A stretch of DNA of 64,000 nucleotides from Saccharothrix sp. S26 (GCF_021390395.1 NZ_JAJUWT010000024.1:123243-187242); one strand, 5' to 3'; positions 1 through 8,019 are shown, counted from the first letter of the stretch. Translations and numbers: made by a program. Notes: a model not told the origin generated them from the letters alone.

Positions 1-197
1 CCGAGATCGCCTACAAGAAGCTGGCGCTGGGCACGCTGCGCGCCGAAGCCGTCCTGGGCCGACCGGCGGCCGAGGTCGTGGCCGAGCTGGAGTCGGGCAC
101 GCGGCCGGAGTTCCCCGTCGCCGTCACGATCACCGACGCGCAAGGCGTGACGACCGGCGAGATGACCGTCGTGTGGACCCTGCGCCCCAACCGCTGA
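1..197 (+). CDS. DUF4442-type hotdog-fold protein, 3' fragment
   Basis: Only the last 64 codons are in the window; the frame opens at base 3 and stops at 195-197. The visible end reads as an alternating strand/helix segment finishing with a TGEMTVVWTLRPN-type strand. That resembles the last strands of hotdog-fold (PaaI/DUF4442) thioesterase-like proteins, which bind acyl-thioesters as dimers. No catalytic residue lies in the visible part, so activity cannot be judged. The next gene starts 72 bases downstream on the same strand. Confidence 0.55.
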   Translation, partial: EIAYKKLALGTLRAEAVLGRPAAEVVAELESGTRPEFPVAVTITDAQGVTTGEMTVVWTLRPNR

Positions 198-224
198 CCT
201 ACAGTGATCAACCGACCGTGCCAA

Positions 225-238
225 GTGACGTGGGTAAC
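225..238 (+). promoter_or_regulatory. GTGACGTGGGTAAC motif, copy 1
   Basis: A 14-mer found identically at 40404-40417. It can be read as two direct GTRAC pentamers four bases apart, a format typical of OmpR-family response-regulator sites. Here it sits 32 bases before the start of the membrane-anchored protein gene at 270. The other copy is 51 bases before nagZ. Which regulator binds is not known from the sequence. Confidence 0.4.
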
Positions 239-269
239 ACCCGGTCGCGGCACGGACGATGAGGCGGGC

Positions 270-1040
270 ATGGCAGGTAGACCCGCAGGCCCGGCGGATT
301 CGGGGCCGTTAGCTTCCTGGCGCAGGCTCCCCCGCAAGCGCCGCGTCCTCATCACCGTCGGTGTCGTGCTGTTGTTCTTGTTCATCATCGGCATCACCAA
401 TCAAGAGCCGGAGAACGGCACCCCGCGTGCGCTCACCGCGGCGACGGGAACCACGACCACCACGACCACCACGTCGACGACCACTTCTCCCACCACCACG
501 ACAACACCTCCCGTGACAGTGGCGGAAGTGGTCGACGGGCGCACGATCACCGTGTCCGGCGGGGCACGGGTGCAGTTGGCCGGCCTGGCGCAGCCGGGCG
601 AGTGCTGGGCCGCCGCCGCGGTGGACTTCCTGAAGACCACGTTGGCGGGCAAGGAGTTGAGGGTCGTCGACGGCACGGTGCTGCTGCCCGGCGGCGTCGA
701 CCTGGCCGTGCACGTGGTGGGCAAGGGCCTGGCCCGTGCCGAGGGGGCCGCGTCCACCGCCGTCATCTCGGCCCAGGACGCGGCGAAGGCCGCCGGTCTC
801 GGGTTGTGGGGCGCGCCCTGCGGTGGCGCCGACACGATCGCACCGCCGCCACCTCCCCCGCCCGCGCCCAAGCCGACCTACGACCCGCCTCCTCCCCCTC
901 CCGCGCCCGAGCCGCAGGCGAACGCGTACTACGCCAACTGCGACGCCGTCCGCGCCGCGGGCAAGGCACCGCTCTACGCCAACCAGCCCGGCTACCGGGC
1001 CGCCCTGGACCGGGACAAGGACGGCGTGGCCTGCGAGTAG
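270..1040 (+). CDS. membrane-anchored nuclease-like protein with C-terminal Excalibur domain
   Basis: 256 residues from the ATG at 270, chosen because a purine-rich stretch (GAGGCGGG) precedes it and because it places the arginine-rich stop-transfer region just before the membrane span. Layout: cytoplasmic basic tail, one membrane helix (about 26-42), a threonine-rich linker (about 55-78), a thermonuclease-like beta-barrel segment (about 80-185), a proline-rich linker, and an Excalibur calcium-binding motif at the end (paired Cys and a DxDxDG loop, DRDKDGVACE). SNase-like plus Excalibur proteins are typical extracytoplasmic actinobacterial proteins. The nuclease-like domain is short and I cannot see the full set of catalytic Arg/Glu residues, so it may not cut DNA. 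Function at the cell surface is inferred. Confidence 0.7.
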   Translation: MAGRPAGPADSGPLASWRRLPRKRRVLITVGVVLLFLFIIGITNQEPENGTPRALTAATGTTTTTTTTSTTTSPTTTTTPPVTVAEVVDGRTITVSGGARVQLAGLAQPGECWAAAAVDFLKTTLAGKELRVVDGTVLLPGGVDLAVHVVGKGLARAEGAASTAVISAQDAAKAAGLGLWGAPCGGADTIAPPPPPPPAPKPTYDPPPPPPAPEPQANAYYANCDAVRAAGKAPLYANQPGYRAALDRDKDGVACE

Positions 1041-1050
1041 GTTCCGCGGC

Positions 1051-2001
1051 GTGAAGGTGGACCGGCTGGAGATCGAGTACGACCCGCGGACCGTGCTGGA
1101 CGCGGCACGGTCCGCGCGGGACCAGGGCTGTGACGGGTTCTGGCTCGCCGAGACCCGGCACGACCCGTTCCTGGCGCTGGGCCGCGTGGCCGGGCGGGTG
1201 GACGGCGTCGAGCTGGGCACGGCGATCGCGGTGGCGTTCGCGCGCAACCCGATGAGCACCGCGGTGCAGGCCAACGACCTGCAGTTGCTGTCGGGCGGCC
1301 GGTTCAACCTCGGCCTGGGCTCGCAGGTGCAGGCGCACGTCACCAAGCGGTTCGGGATGCCCTGGTCACGGCCCGCCGCGCGGATGCGCGAGTTCGTGCT
1401 GGCGCTGCGGGCCATCTGGCACGCGTGGGCCACCGGCGAGCGGCTGAGGTTCCGCGGCGAGTTCTACACGCACACGCTGATGACGCCGTTCTTCGACCCC
1501 GGCCCGAACCCGCACGGTCCGCCGAAGGTGTGGCTGGCGGGCGTGGGCGAGCTGATGACCGAGGTCGCGGGCGAGGTGGCGGACGGGTTCCTGTGCCACA
1601 ACTTCACCACCGAGCGGTACCTGCGGGAGGTGACGCTGCCGGCGTTGGCGCGGGGTCGGGCCAAGGCCGGGAAACCGCTCGCGGGGCTGGAGGTCAGCGG
1701 GCCGTCGCTGGTGGCGTGCGACGAGCGCGGCGTGGCCGAGGCGCGGCGGCAGATCGCGTTCTACGGCTCCACGCCCGCCTACCGCAAGGTGCTGGACCTG
1801 CACGGTTGGGGCGACCTGCACGAGGAGCTGCACCGGATGTCACGGCGGCAGCTGTGGGACGACATGGCGGCCGCGATCACCGACGACGTCCTGGCCGCCT
1901 TCGCGGTCGTGGGCACGCCAGCGCAGGTGAAGGCCGAGGTGGACCGCCGTTACGGTGACGTCGTCACCCGGATCGCCGCACCGGTGGTCAGGACCGGATG
2001 A
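1051..2001 (+). CDS. LLM-class F420-dependent oxidoreductase
   Basis: 316 residues from the GTG at 1051, ten bases after the preceding stop. The sequence has luciferase-like monooxygenase hallmarks: a TIM-barrel N-terminus with a GFWLAETRHDPF segment, LGTAIAVAFARNP, an LSGGRFNLGLGSQ glycine motif and a PPKVWLAGVG strand. It matches the TIGR03617-type F420-dependent family common in mycobacteria and Pseudonocardiaceae. These enzymes transfer hydride between reduced coenzyme F420 and an organic substrate in the cytoplasm; the substrate here is unknown. Its 3' end overlaps the convergent small gene at 1988-2227 by 14 bases. Confidence 0.85.
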   Translation: MKVDRLEIEYDPRTVLDAARSARDQGCDGFWLAETRHDPFLALGRVAGRVDGVELGTAIAVAFARNPMSTAVQANDLQLLSGGRFNLGLGSQVQAHVTKRFGMPWSRPAARMREFVLALRAIWHAWATGERLRFRGEFYTHTLMTPFFDPGPNPHGPPKVWLAGVGELMTEVAGEVADGFLCHNFTTERYLREVTLPALARGRAKAGKPLAGLEVSGPSLVACDERGVAEARRQIAFYGSTPAYRKVLDLHGWGDLHEELHRMSRRQLWDDMAAAITDDVLAAFAVVGTPAQVKAEVDRRYGDVVTRIAAPVVRTG

Positions 2002-2227
2002 GGTAACGGCCGCTGGGCTCGTCGCGCGACATCCAGTGCCGGAACAGCTCGGCCCGGAAGCGCGCCGCGGTCCTCCGCCGCACCCAGCGCCGACGGCCGA
2101 CGCGCGCCGCCAGCACGGCCAGCGGCAGGGCCAGCACCGTCAGCACGACCATCGTGACCATCGCCATCACCTCCACGGTGGCAACGACACCGTCGCCCAC
2201 ACCTGACGCCAATGGTGAAAAGGTCAC
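1988..2227 (-). CDS. small membrane protein, unknown function
   Basis: 79 residues with one long hydrophobic segment (about 12-42) followed by a strongly basic tail rich in Arg, the pattern of a single-span inner-membrane protein with a cytoplasmic C-terminus. I do not recognise a family. It converges on the oxidoreductase gene and overlaps its last 14 bases. It could be a spurious frame, but the hydrophobic/basic layout is unlike the shadow frames around it. Confidence 0.45.
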   Translation of the reverse strand: MTFSPLASGVGDGVVATVEVMAMVTMVVLTVLALPLAVLAARVGRRRWVRRRTAARFRAELFRHWMSRDEPSGRYLIRS

Positions 2228-2278
2228 CCCGATGGAGCAGCATCGCCGATTCGGGCAGTAGTCGGCAAGGTGCCACGC

Positions 2279-3193
2279 CTAGAGGCAGAACGTCACCAAC
2301 GCCCCTCTGACGTCGCTTTGCGCGATCGCCTCCCGCAGCCGGGTCAACTGCCTGACCTGACCCGCGAGCCCGGCCTCGGCCGCGGACCGCAGGGTGGCGC
2401 CCACGAGCCGCTTCGCCACCGCGACGTCACCCTCCAGGGCCGCCAGGTGCGCGAGGTTCTTGGTGAACGAGATCTTGGCGATCAACGTGCGGCGGGGTCC
2501 GATGGCGGCGAACGACCGCACGAACTCGTAGTGCAGGTTCCGGGCGGCGGCGTGGTGGCCGTGGTTGGTCAGGAACTCCATCACCCGTTTGACGCTGCGG
2601 TAGTAGTCCAGGGGGCGCTGCTCCTTGTACTGCGCGGCCTGCACCAGCAACGCCAGGTGGCCCCGCAGCTCCTGCCGGGCCATCACCTGCTGCCTGACCA
2701 CCGGGATGTAGTCGGCCGGTTCGGCCCGCCGCGCGATCCACTTGTCCGCGAGACCTTCGGCGAGCAGGACCGCGTACGCCGTGTCGTCACCGGTCGCCTT
2801 GGCCAGGATCGACATCAGCCAGTACCAGTTGAGCAGGATCCTCGGCACGAGTGCGTCACCCGTCGCGCGTTCCGCCTGGTCACGGGCGCGGTCGAGGTGC
2901 GAGCCCGCTCGGGTCAGGTCGTCGGCGGACGCGCCCGCCGCCAGGCACATCTCACAGAGGAAGAGGTGGAGCGCGGCCAGGCTCGTCGAGCCGACCACGT
3001 CCAACTTCCGCGCGAGCGCGGCGGCGCTCTCCCCCATCAGCAACGCGAGCCTCGGGTCACCGGTCCTGGAGTAGTAGTCGCGGACCCGGGTCAGCTCCGC
3101 GCCGAAGAACAGGTCCGCGGCCCGCGCGCTGGAAGCTATGCGTTCCTGGATGTGCAGGCTCACCAGGAGCGGAACCGCGCCCAAGTCGTCCAT
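2279..3193 (-). CDS. alpha-helical repeat protein, unknown function
   Basis: 304 residues, almost entirely predicted helix with alternating short amphipathic helices, alanine- and leucine-rich, reminiscent of TPR-like scaffolds such as the C-terminal halves of actinobacterial XRE-TPR regulators. No DNA-binding helix-turn-helix or catalytic motif is visible. It is the last gene of a minus-strand operon that starts at 5078, 15 bases after the DUF218 gene. A protein-protein interaction role is the most I would infer. Confidence 0.6.
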   Translation of the reverse strand: MDDLGAVPLLVSLHIQERIASSARAADLFFGAELTRVRDYYSRTGDPRLALLMGESAAALARKLDVVGSTSLAALHLFLCEMCLAAGASADDLTRAGSHLDRARDQAERATGDALVPRILLNWYWLMSILAKATGDDTAYAVLLAEGLADKWIARRAEPADYIPVVRQQVMARQELRGHLALLVQAAQYKEQRPLDYYRSVKRVMEFLTNHGHHAAARNLHYEFVRSFAAIGPRRTLIAKISFTKNLAHLAALEGDVAVAKRLVGATLRSAAEAGLAGQVRQLTRLREAIAQSDVRGALVTFCL

Positions 3194-3208
3194 CCGACCC
3201 CCGCGCCC

Positions 3209-3883
3209 TTATTTCAGGACGAATCGGTCGAAGCCCCGCGCGGCGAGCCGCTCGTACGCCGCCCACACGTCGTCCGGCACGTCCACCGGCTCCTGGAAGC
3301 CCGCCTCCGCGTAGACCCTGAGCCGTTGCAGGTCGCCGACCATCAGGTTGATCATGCGGTCCAGCGGCACGTCCGGGGTGGGGTGGTCCCACACCGACAT
3401 CACCTGCGGTCGGGTGAACCACCGCACCTCGGGCCATTGCCTGCCCGCGGTGGCCCGCGCGCGGCGGGCCATGTAGGGCTTGCTCACGATGATGCCCGTC
3501 CGAACCTCGATCCCGCGGTCGAGCAGCAACCGGCGGGTGAACGAGAAGTTCTCGCTCGAGTTGGTCGAGGCGTCCTCCAGCACGAGGCTCTCCCGCGGCA
3601 CCCCCAGCTCCAGCAGGCGTTCCGCGTACCGGGCGGCCTCGGACGTCGACCACTCCTCGCGGGTCACCTTCCCGGCGCCGCCGGTGACGACGACCAGCGG
3701 CGCGGCGCCCGACGCGTAGAGCTTCCCGGCGTGGTCGGCGACCCTCACGTCGTGGCTGCCGAGCGCGAGCAGGAAATCCGCCTCCACCGGCCCCGAGTCG
3801 AGCACGTGGTAGTCCCACAGGAGCTCGATGTCCCGGCGGTCCCGGGCCTCCAGGTCCGACACCTGCAATCCGCTCTCGCTCAC
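3209..3883 (-). CDS. YdcF/DUF218-family protein
   Basis: 224 residues from a GTG at 3883 whose GTGA overlaps the stop of the upstream oxygenase gene, indicating translational coupling. It carries the DUF218 pattern: FLLALGSHD strand and loop, VVVTGGAG glycine loop, then SSENFSFTRRLL and a SKPYMARRA segment. DUF218 proteins (YdcF, SanA, ElyC) are Rossmann-like; YdcF binds S-adenosylmethionine and others act in envelope precursor handling. No membrane segment is visible here, so this is a soluble member. Its substrate is unknown. It sits between a 2-oxoglutarate oxygenase and a helical-repeat protein, suggesting a common small-molecule modifying pathway. Confidence 0.75.
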   Translation of the reverse strand: MSESGLQVSDLEARDRRDIELLWDYHVLDSGPVEADFLLALGSHDVRVADHAGKLYASGAAPLVVVTGGAGKVTREEWSTSEAARYAERLLELGVPRESLVLEDASTNSSENFSFTRRLLLDRGIEVRTGIIVSKPYMARRARATAGRQWPEVRWFTRPQVMSVWDHPTPDVPLDRMINLMVGDLQRLRVYAEAGFQEPVDVPDDVWAAYERLAARGFDRFVLK

Positions 3884-4668
3884 GCGTGCGCTTCCGTTCG
3901 TCCGTCGGGGGATTGGTCCTCGGCACGTGCCCTGCCGAACATCTGGAGCAGCAGCCGTCGCCGGTCTTCGGGCAAGTCGGCCTGCCCGGCCCCCAGCGGC
4001 GTCTTGCCGTGCAGGTACCGGTGCTGGTCGACGAGGATCACGTCGCCGGATCGCAGCGGGATCGTCTTCAGGTGGTCGTGCAGCGCCACCGAGAGCTCTT
4101 CGACCGCGCGCCGGGCGTCGTCGTCGATCGAGTCGGCGTGGCGGAGGTTGTCGGTGTAGCGCACCCGCCACCGGTCGCCCGGGGTGAACACGGCGAACGG
4201 GTTCACGTCGTGACCGATGTGGTCCAGCTCGACCACCACGCCGTCGGAGTAGACCGGGCGGGCGAGTTGGCGGCGGGTCCGCGCGGGGAGGCGGTCGACC
4301 ACGTCCGTCGGCGCCAGGCTCGTGTGCCCTCCACCGCGGGGATCGCTGCGCACGCAGAGCAGGCACAGCAGGTCGGGCGGGTCGGCGGCGTTGACGAAGT
4401 CGAGGTGCAGCGGGGACCTCCCGACGCCTTCGGAGCGCAGCGGGTCGCGTTCGGGCCGCACCCCGATCTCGCGCCACAGCCCGTGGCGCCGGAACACCGC
4501 GATCGGCCGTGCCCGAGCTTCGACGATCACCTCGACGGCCCGTTTCGCACCGGCCAGGTCCTGCCGCGGGTCGACCGGGGACCGGAAGACCGCGTAACCG
4601 CTCTCGATCAGCTCTTCGTGGACCTCGCGCGCTTGTCCGGCGAGGCCGACTCCCTGAATTGCCCTCAT
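3880..4668 (-). CDS. TauD/TfdA-like Fe(II)/2-oxoglutarate oxygenase
   Basis: 262 residues from the ATG at 4668, which overlaps the upstream stop as ATGA. The facial triad is visible: HLD at residues 88-90, a distal His at 220 in HRYLHGKTP, and Arg residues at 237-239 placed to bind the 2-oxoglutarate carboxylate. The HRYLHGK block is typical of the clavaminate-synthase/arginine-hydroxylase branch of the TauD superfamily, which hydroxylates small molecules, often amino acids. The substrate is not predictable. A second, divergent oxygenase of the same superfamily lies in the mobile island at 8016-8768. Confidence 0.85.
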   Translation of the reverse strand: MRAIQGVGLAGQAREVHEELIESGYAVFRSPVDPRQDLAGAKRAVEVIVEARARPIAVFRRHGLWREIGVRPERDPLRSEGVGRSPLHLDFVNAADPPDLLCLLCVRSDPRGGGHTSLAPTDVVDRLPARTRRQLARPVYSDGVVVELDHIGHDVNPFAVFTPGDRWRVRYTDNLRHADSIDDDARRAVEELSVALHDHLKTIPLRSGDVILVDQHRYLHGKTPLGAGQADLPEDRRRLLLQMFGRARAEDQSPDGRTEAHA

Positions 4669-5078
4669 GGGTTCACCTTGTTCCGTGCGGATCGCAGGCG
4701 TCGTGCCAGGCGGATTCGCACCAGCACCACACCGGCGAAAGCGACGACGAGCATCGCGAGGAGGACGTACCCGGCGGTCGAGACGGGGTCGTCGCCGGTG
4801 ATGACGTTGGTGAAGAACCCGAGCACCGCGCCGACCAGGCTCCACAGGACGCTGTCGAACAGGGTCCGATCGGCTTCCGCGTCGCGCAGCCGGTCCAGCG
4901 AGTGCTGCGTGACCAGGCGCACCACCAGCTCTTCCCTGGCGGGCATCACGATGGGCGCGGTCGAGTGCCCGGCCGGCTCACCGCCGACCGTCTTGTTGAT
5001 GATGTCGGCGACGTAGGCGTCCAGCGGCGACTCCCCCTCGGTCCCGTCGGCCGGTTCCGCCGACCCGAGAACGCTCAT
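4665..5078 (-). CDS. two-span membrane protein, first gene of 2OG-oxygenase operon
   Basis: 137 residues. The first 70 are polar and helical (a LDRLRDAEADR stretch). Then come two membrane helices (about 74-92 and 100-120) joined by a short loop, and a basic Arg/Lys tail, so both termini are expected in the cytoplasm. I recognise no family. It heads a run of four genes with 4-base overlaps or a 15-base gap (membrane protein, oxygenase, DUF218, helical repeat). It may anchor or sense for the downstream enzymes; that is inference. Confidence 0.65.
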   Translation of the reverse strand: MSVLGSAEPADGTEGESPLDAYVADIINKTVGGEPAGHSTAPIVMPAREELVVRLVTQHSLDRLRDAEADRTLFDSVLWSLVGAVLGFFTNVITGDDPVSTAGYVLLAMLVVAFAGVVLVRIRLARRLRSARNKVNP

Positions 5079-5445
5079 GTGATCACCGCCAAGGAGTCGA
5101 CAGCCCGGGAGCTTCGCAGGCCGGACGAATAGTCGTCGAGAGGGGTGTGCGTATTCCGAACGGCGGGCGGGACGCGGTTTCGGCGAGGTTTTCGCAGCTA
5201 GTCGGAACCGGCTGCCGAACCGGGCAAGATCGACGCGGCCACCCGCCCCGCGAAATCGTGATCACGACTTCACCCGCTCAGGTGACAACCCCCTTTCGCA
5301 GGCGCGTACAGGCCGTTATAACCGACCACCGGGGCCGCCCTGCCGCACATTTGCGGGCGCACGCTGATTTCAGCCACAAAGGCGGAATTCGGAGGGGTGA
5401 TCGCGGCCCACCACGCTCGGCGTGGGACTCGACCGCGCAGACGAC
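5079..5445. other. non-coding stretch upstream of the oxygenase operon
   Basis: About 370 bases with no convincing gene; frames crossing it have no coding character and lack ribosome binding sites. It must hold the promoter of the minus-strand operon starting at 5078. It is the boundary zone between resident DNA and the island whose left end is at 5492. I see no clear -35/-10 pair. Confidence 0.5.
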
Positions 5446-5477
5446 GCTGGGGCCCTCCCCGGAGGGAGAGCCCCAGC
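5446..5477 (-). terminator. hairpin downstream of the original tRNA-Thr 3' end
   Basis: Arms GCTGGGGC and GCCCCAGC are perfectly complementary, with a further CCCTCC/GGAGGG pairing inside. It lies just past the displaced tRNA 3' half on the minus strand, where the terminator of the original tRNA gene should be. There is no U-tract, as is common in actinomycetes. Confidence 0.55.
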
Positions 5478-5491
5478 GCTGTATCCCGCGA

Positions 5492-5533
5492 GCCGCCTGT
5501 CGGAATCGAACCGACGACCTGCTCATTACGAGT
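5492..5533 (-). repeat. attL: displaced 3' half of tRNA-Thr
   Basis: 42 bases that match 16253-16294 at 40 positions. They cover the acceptor 3' strand, T-arm, variable loop and 3' anticodon arm of the tRNA-Thr gene. The sequence then diverges into TCTCTAG, so there is no D-arm or 5' acceptor and it is not a functional tRNA. The two differences are a compensatory pair closing the T-stem (G-C here, A-T in the intact gene), so both copies fold. The last 18 bases (GACCTGCTCATTACGAGT) are identical and include the anticodon loop, the likely crossover segment. Confidence 0.9.
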
Positions 5534-5568
5534 TCTCTAGTGATCGTGTCGAGCGCTGACAGGTAGTA

Positions 5569-5606
5569 CCGCCCCGGTCTGATCCGTGCAGGTCACACCG
5601 GGGCGG
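5569..5606. terminator. 10-bp stem-loop between attL and the CYTH gene
   Basis: CCGCCCCGGT pairs perfectly with ACCGGGGCGG across an 18-base loop. It lies 85 bases beyond the end of the minus-strand CYTH gene, so it most likely ends transcription of the cargo operon at the left end of the island. No U-tract follows. Confidence 0.5.
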
Positions 5607-5650
5607 CTGCCGTTTCGGGACGATCCCTGTCGCTCGGTGATCGTGCGTCC

Positions 5651-5683
5651 GGGCACACCTCGGGCACACGTCGAGCACACTCG
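5651..5683. repeat. three 11-bp direct repeats, probable integrase arm sites (left)
   Basis: GGGCACACCTC, GGGCACACGTC and GAGCACACTCG follow each other without gaps. Two further copies of the same GGGCACAC unit occur at 16137-16158 at the other end of the island. Tandem short repeats flanking the core on both sides are what tyrosine integrases use as arm-type binding sites, so these would form the P and P' arms when the element is circular. Confidence 0.6.
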
Positions 5684-5690
5684 TTGACGC

Positions 5691-6221
5691 CTAGAAGCGC
5701 AGGTCAGAGATGGTGTTGAGGTCGATGCCGTAGAGGGCGTAGACCTTGATCGTGTTCTCCCCGGTCAGCTCCTCCTCGGCGTAGCCGAGCAGTGCGGCGA
5801 CCCGAACGACCTCGTCCTTCGTTCCGGCCTCGATCTCGACGTAGGGCGGGATGCGCGGCCACGTGTCGATCTCGACCTGTGCGCCGTCGAGGACGAAGCT
5901 CGTGCGCTTGGTCTCCTGGTACGACTTCGCGGTGAAGCCGAGCGCGCCGAGCAGGGCGTTGGTCTCGGCGAAGTCGCTCACGGTCACTTCGGTCTCGTGC
6001 GTGCCGTCGATGGCGTCGCTGGTGATCTGCTTGACCGTCAACGTCACCTCGTCCCCGGTGTCGCGCAGCCTGATCCACTTCGACTGGTCGCCGGGCGTGA
6101 TGTCGTAGACGTAGCGGCGCATGAACCGCTCGCCGAGCTTCTGCCCGCCCTTGTCGAGGATGAGCTGTTCCATCTCGGCGGGATCGACGTCGAGGATCTT
6201 CGCTTCGTGCTCGATCGGCAC
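5691..6221 (-). CDS. CYTH-domain protein (class IV cyclase/triphosphatase-like)
   Basis: 176 residues from the GTG at 6221, supported by AGGAAGGA nine bases upstream; longer versions lack this signal. The N-terminus carries the ExExK signature of the CYTH superfamily (IEHEAK, residues 3-8), followed by alternating acidic and basic strands (KWIRLRDTG, TLTVKQI, ETKRTSFV, VEIEAGTKDE) that line the triphosphate tunnel. Family members are class IV adenylate cyclases, thiamine triphosphatases or inorganic triphosphatases. It is the last gene of the island cargo operon after the radical SAM gene. Acting on a nucleotide or triphosphate product of its neighbours is inference. Confidence 0.82.
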   Translation of the reverse strand: MPIEHEAKILDVDPAEMEQLILDKGGQKLGERFMRRYVYDITPGDQSKWIRLRDTGDEVTLTVKQITSDAIDGTHETEVTVSDFAETNALLGALGFTAKSYQETKRTSFVLDGAQVEIDTWPRIPPYVEIEAGTKDEVVRVAALLGYAEEELTGENTIKVYALYGIDLNTISDLRF

Positions 6222-6261
6222 TCGCGGCCGTCCTTCCTGGTTGATCGGTGCTGGTCCGACG

Positions 6262-7344
6262 CTATGCCGCGTGGCGGCGGGTGAGTCGGTCGTACTCGAC
6301 CTCACGCAGTGCCAGCACTTCTGTCAGCACCGGCCCGGTGAGGAAGTCGTCAAGGGGCATGGTCAGGTCCATCCGCTGAATGCAGACACCGACCTGGTAC
6401 CGGCCGTTGCGGTCGTAGTAGAGCCGCACGCCGTAGAAGCCCTCTTGGCAGTCGGTGTCGTTGTTGAACCGGCATCCGGCGCACGTCTCGGGCAGCCGGA
6501 CGCGGCGGATCTGCTTGAAGTACACCCGACGCCCGTCCGGGAGGCGGTAGGCGGTGCGCGCCCCGGAGACGCCTGCGGTGATGTAGTGCGCTTCGGCTAC
6601 CGCTCCGCGTTCGGCCAGGATGCGCTCGATGGCCTCGACGGAGGCCGGGCCGTGGTCCAGCGAGTTGAGCAGTCGAACCGACAGGTGCGGGGAGTATTCA
6701 TCGAGCAAGCGGTGCACGCGCGGCGCGTGGCTGTAGTCGAGTACCACGATGTTGGCGCTGGCCTTGACCCCGTGCGCCTCACAGACGGCGATCGAGCGCT
6801 TCAGGGCGTTGATCTTGCGCTGTGCGCGTTCGGGGTCGCGGTAGCGGGCGTGCTGGGTCTGGGCGAGTTCGGCGGCCGTGGTGCCGAAGATCGAGAAGTT
6901 CACCCGGTCCAGTCCGGCGTCGGCGCAGGCGGGCAACACCTCCGCGCCGTTCTCGCCGTTGGACGTCATCCCGACCCGCAAACCCGCCTCGGTGGCGATC
7001 TTCGTCAGCCGCGCGATGGCGGGGTGCTTGGAGGGTTCACCGCCGGTCAGGTGGACCTCGGTCAGGCGCAGCGCCTCGCATAACGCGATCAGCGCGTGCC
7101 CGAACTGCTCGTTCGCGGGCATCGGGGCAGGAAGGAAGGTCGCGCCGTTGGTCGCGGCGTAGATCGACATGCGCCCGCTCGGACCGGCAATCGTGAAGTC
7201 GCCAACGGGACGGCGGCGGTTGTCCACAGCAACGGGTGTGCCCTCGTTGTGGCAGAACGTGCACGTCAGACCGCAGGCGTCGATCACCTTCGCGCGGGCG
7301 GTCTTGTCTTGCTCGATGTGAACGGGCAGATCCGTGGGGATCAT
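6262..7344 (-). CDS. radical SAM enzyme with C-terminal cysteine cluster
   Basis: 360 residues. The radical SAM CxxxCxxC motif is CGLTCTFC (Cys24, 28, 31), followed by an LTGGEPSKHP motif for S-adenosylmethionine binding and a VGMTSNGE strand, as in the MoaA-like fold. Near the C-terminus a second cysteine set (CAGC, then DCQEGFYGVR and GVC) could bind an auxiliary [4Fe-4S] cluster like MoaA's. The CTFCHNEG sequence is unlike the CNxxCxxC of viperins. Substrate unknown. The gene lies between a small membrane protein gene and the CYTH gene in one minus-strand operon on the island. Confidence 0.85.
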   Translation of the reverse strand: MIPTDLPVHIEQDKTARAKVIDACGLTCTFCHNEGTPVAVDNRRRPVGDFTIAGPSGRMSIYAATNGATFLPAPMPANEQFGHALIALCEALRLTEVHLTGGEPSKHPAIARLTKIATEAGLRVGMTSNGENGAEVLPACADAGLDRVNFSIFGTTAAELAQTQHARYRDPERAQRKINALKRSIAVCEAHGVKASANIVVLDYSHAPRVHRLLDEYSPHLSVRLLNSLDHGPASVEAIERILAERGAVAEAHYITAGVSGARTAYRLPDGRRVYFKQIRRVRLPETCAGCRFNNDTDCQEGFYGVRLYYDRNGRYQVGVCIQRMDLTMPLDDFLTGPVLTEVLALREVEYDRLTRRHAA

Positions 7345-7353
7345 GGGGAGTTG

Positions 7354-7626
7354 CTAGCCCTTCTGGTGGATGGTGTCCGAGGACGCGGCGGGAGGGCTGT
7401 CCGGGTCGGGACGGACGGCCCTCCCACCGCGTCGGGTGCCTCGGCGGCCGGACGGCCGGGAGCGGGAGAGGTTCCGCCCGGTGCTGCCGAAGCGGTCAGG
7501 TGGTCTTGTCGCGGAACGGGCGTCCTCGGCGCGGGCTCGGCGGCGGCCTTCGATCTCGCCGTAGCCGATGACCAGCGCGACCAACGCCAACGTCACGGCG
7601 ATCAGTTGCCAGCCGCAGACGCACAT
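7354..7626 (-). CDS. small single-span protein in cargo operon
   Basis: 90 residues: an N-terminal hydrophobic segment (about 6-24) with two cysteines before it, then a long Arg/Pro/Ser-rich polar tail. It fits exactly between the 114-aa gene and the radical SAM gene (ten bases before its ATG). No good ribosome binding site is visible and the tail is low-complexity, so it could be a chance frame. No family recognised. Confidence 0.4.
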   Translation of the reverse strand: MCVCGWQLIAVTLALVALVIGYGEIEGRRRARAEDARSATRPPDRFGSTGRNLSRSRPSGRRGTRRGGRAVRPDPDSPPAASSDTIHQKG

Positions 7627-7674
7627 CTGGTCACGCGACGTGCGCCGCGGGGCGGTCGCCGAGGTCCGGTCGAG

Positions 7675-8019
7675 TCATGGCACCCACAGCACGGGGGCCG
7701 ACGCGACCACCAGGCGGGGCGCGTGCCGCTGAGTCGGCGCGGGCAGGCTCAGCAGGCCCTCGACCACGTCGGACAGCGAGCCTGTGCGCTCCCACACGAT
7801 GCCGGGCGGCTCGTCGCCGTTCGCGCGCAGCGCCATCGCGTCGGTGCTGCTGCGCACGCGGATGGCGTCGTGCCACCCGTCCGGCCACAGGCGGAACCCG
7901 TCCACCTCGGTGGGGACGCCGTCAACGACCCGTTGGTGCACGAACTGCCATCCCGCGTCCCGGATGGCGACCAGCCCCGCCAAGGCGGGGAACGCACCCA
8001 CCGCCGCCTCGTCGCTCAT
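7675..8019 (-). CDS. 114-aa cargo protein of unknown function
   Basis: 114 residues from the ATG at 8019, which overlaps the stop of the oxygenase gene as ATGA, so the two are translationally coupled. Mixed alpha/beta composition, tryptophan-rich middle (GWQFVH, WPDGWHD, IVWER), no membrane segment and no recognisable motif. Tight coupling to the oxygenase suggests an accessory subunit or partner; that is inference. Confidence 0.6.
   Translation of the reverse strand: MSDEAAVGAFPALAGLVAIRDAGWQFVHQRVVDGVPTEVDGFRLWPDGWHDAIRVRSSTDAMALRANGDEPPGIVWERTGSLSDVVEGLLSLPAPTQRHAPRLVVASAPVLWVP

Noticed and set aside
5492..5533. tRNA gene at the left island boundary
   Set aside because: Only the 3' half is present; no D-arm or 5' acceptor strand follows, so it is an att remnant and not a gene.
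6262..7344. Prokaryotic viperin
   Set aside because: The cysteine motif lacks the CNxxC asparagine and the C-terminal cysteine cluster resembles MoaA-like enzymes instead.
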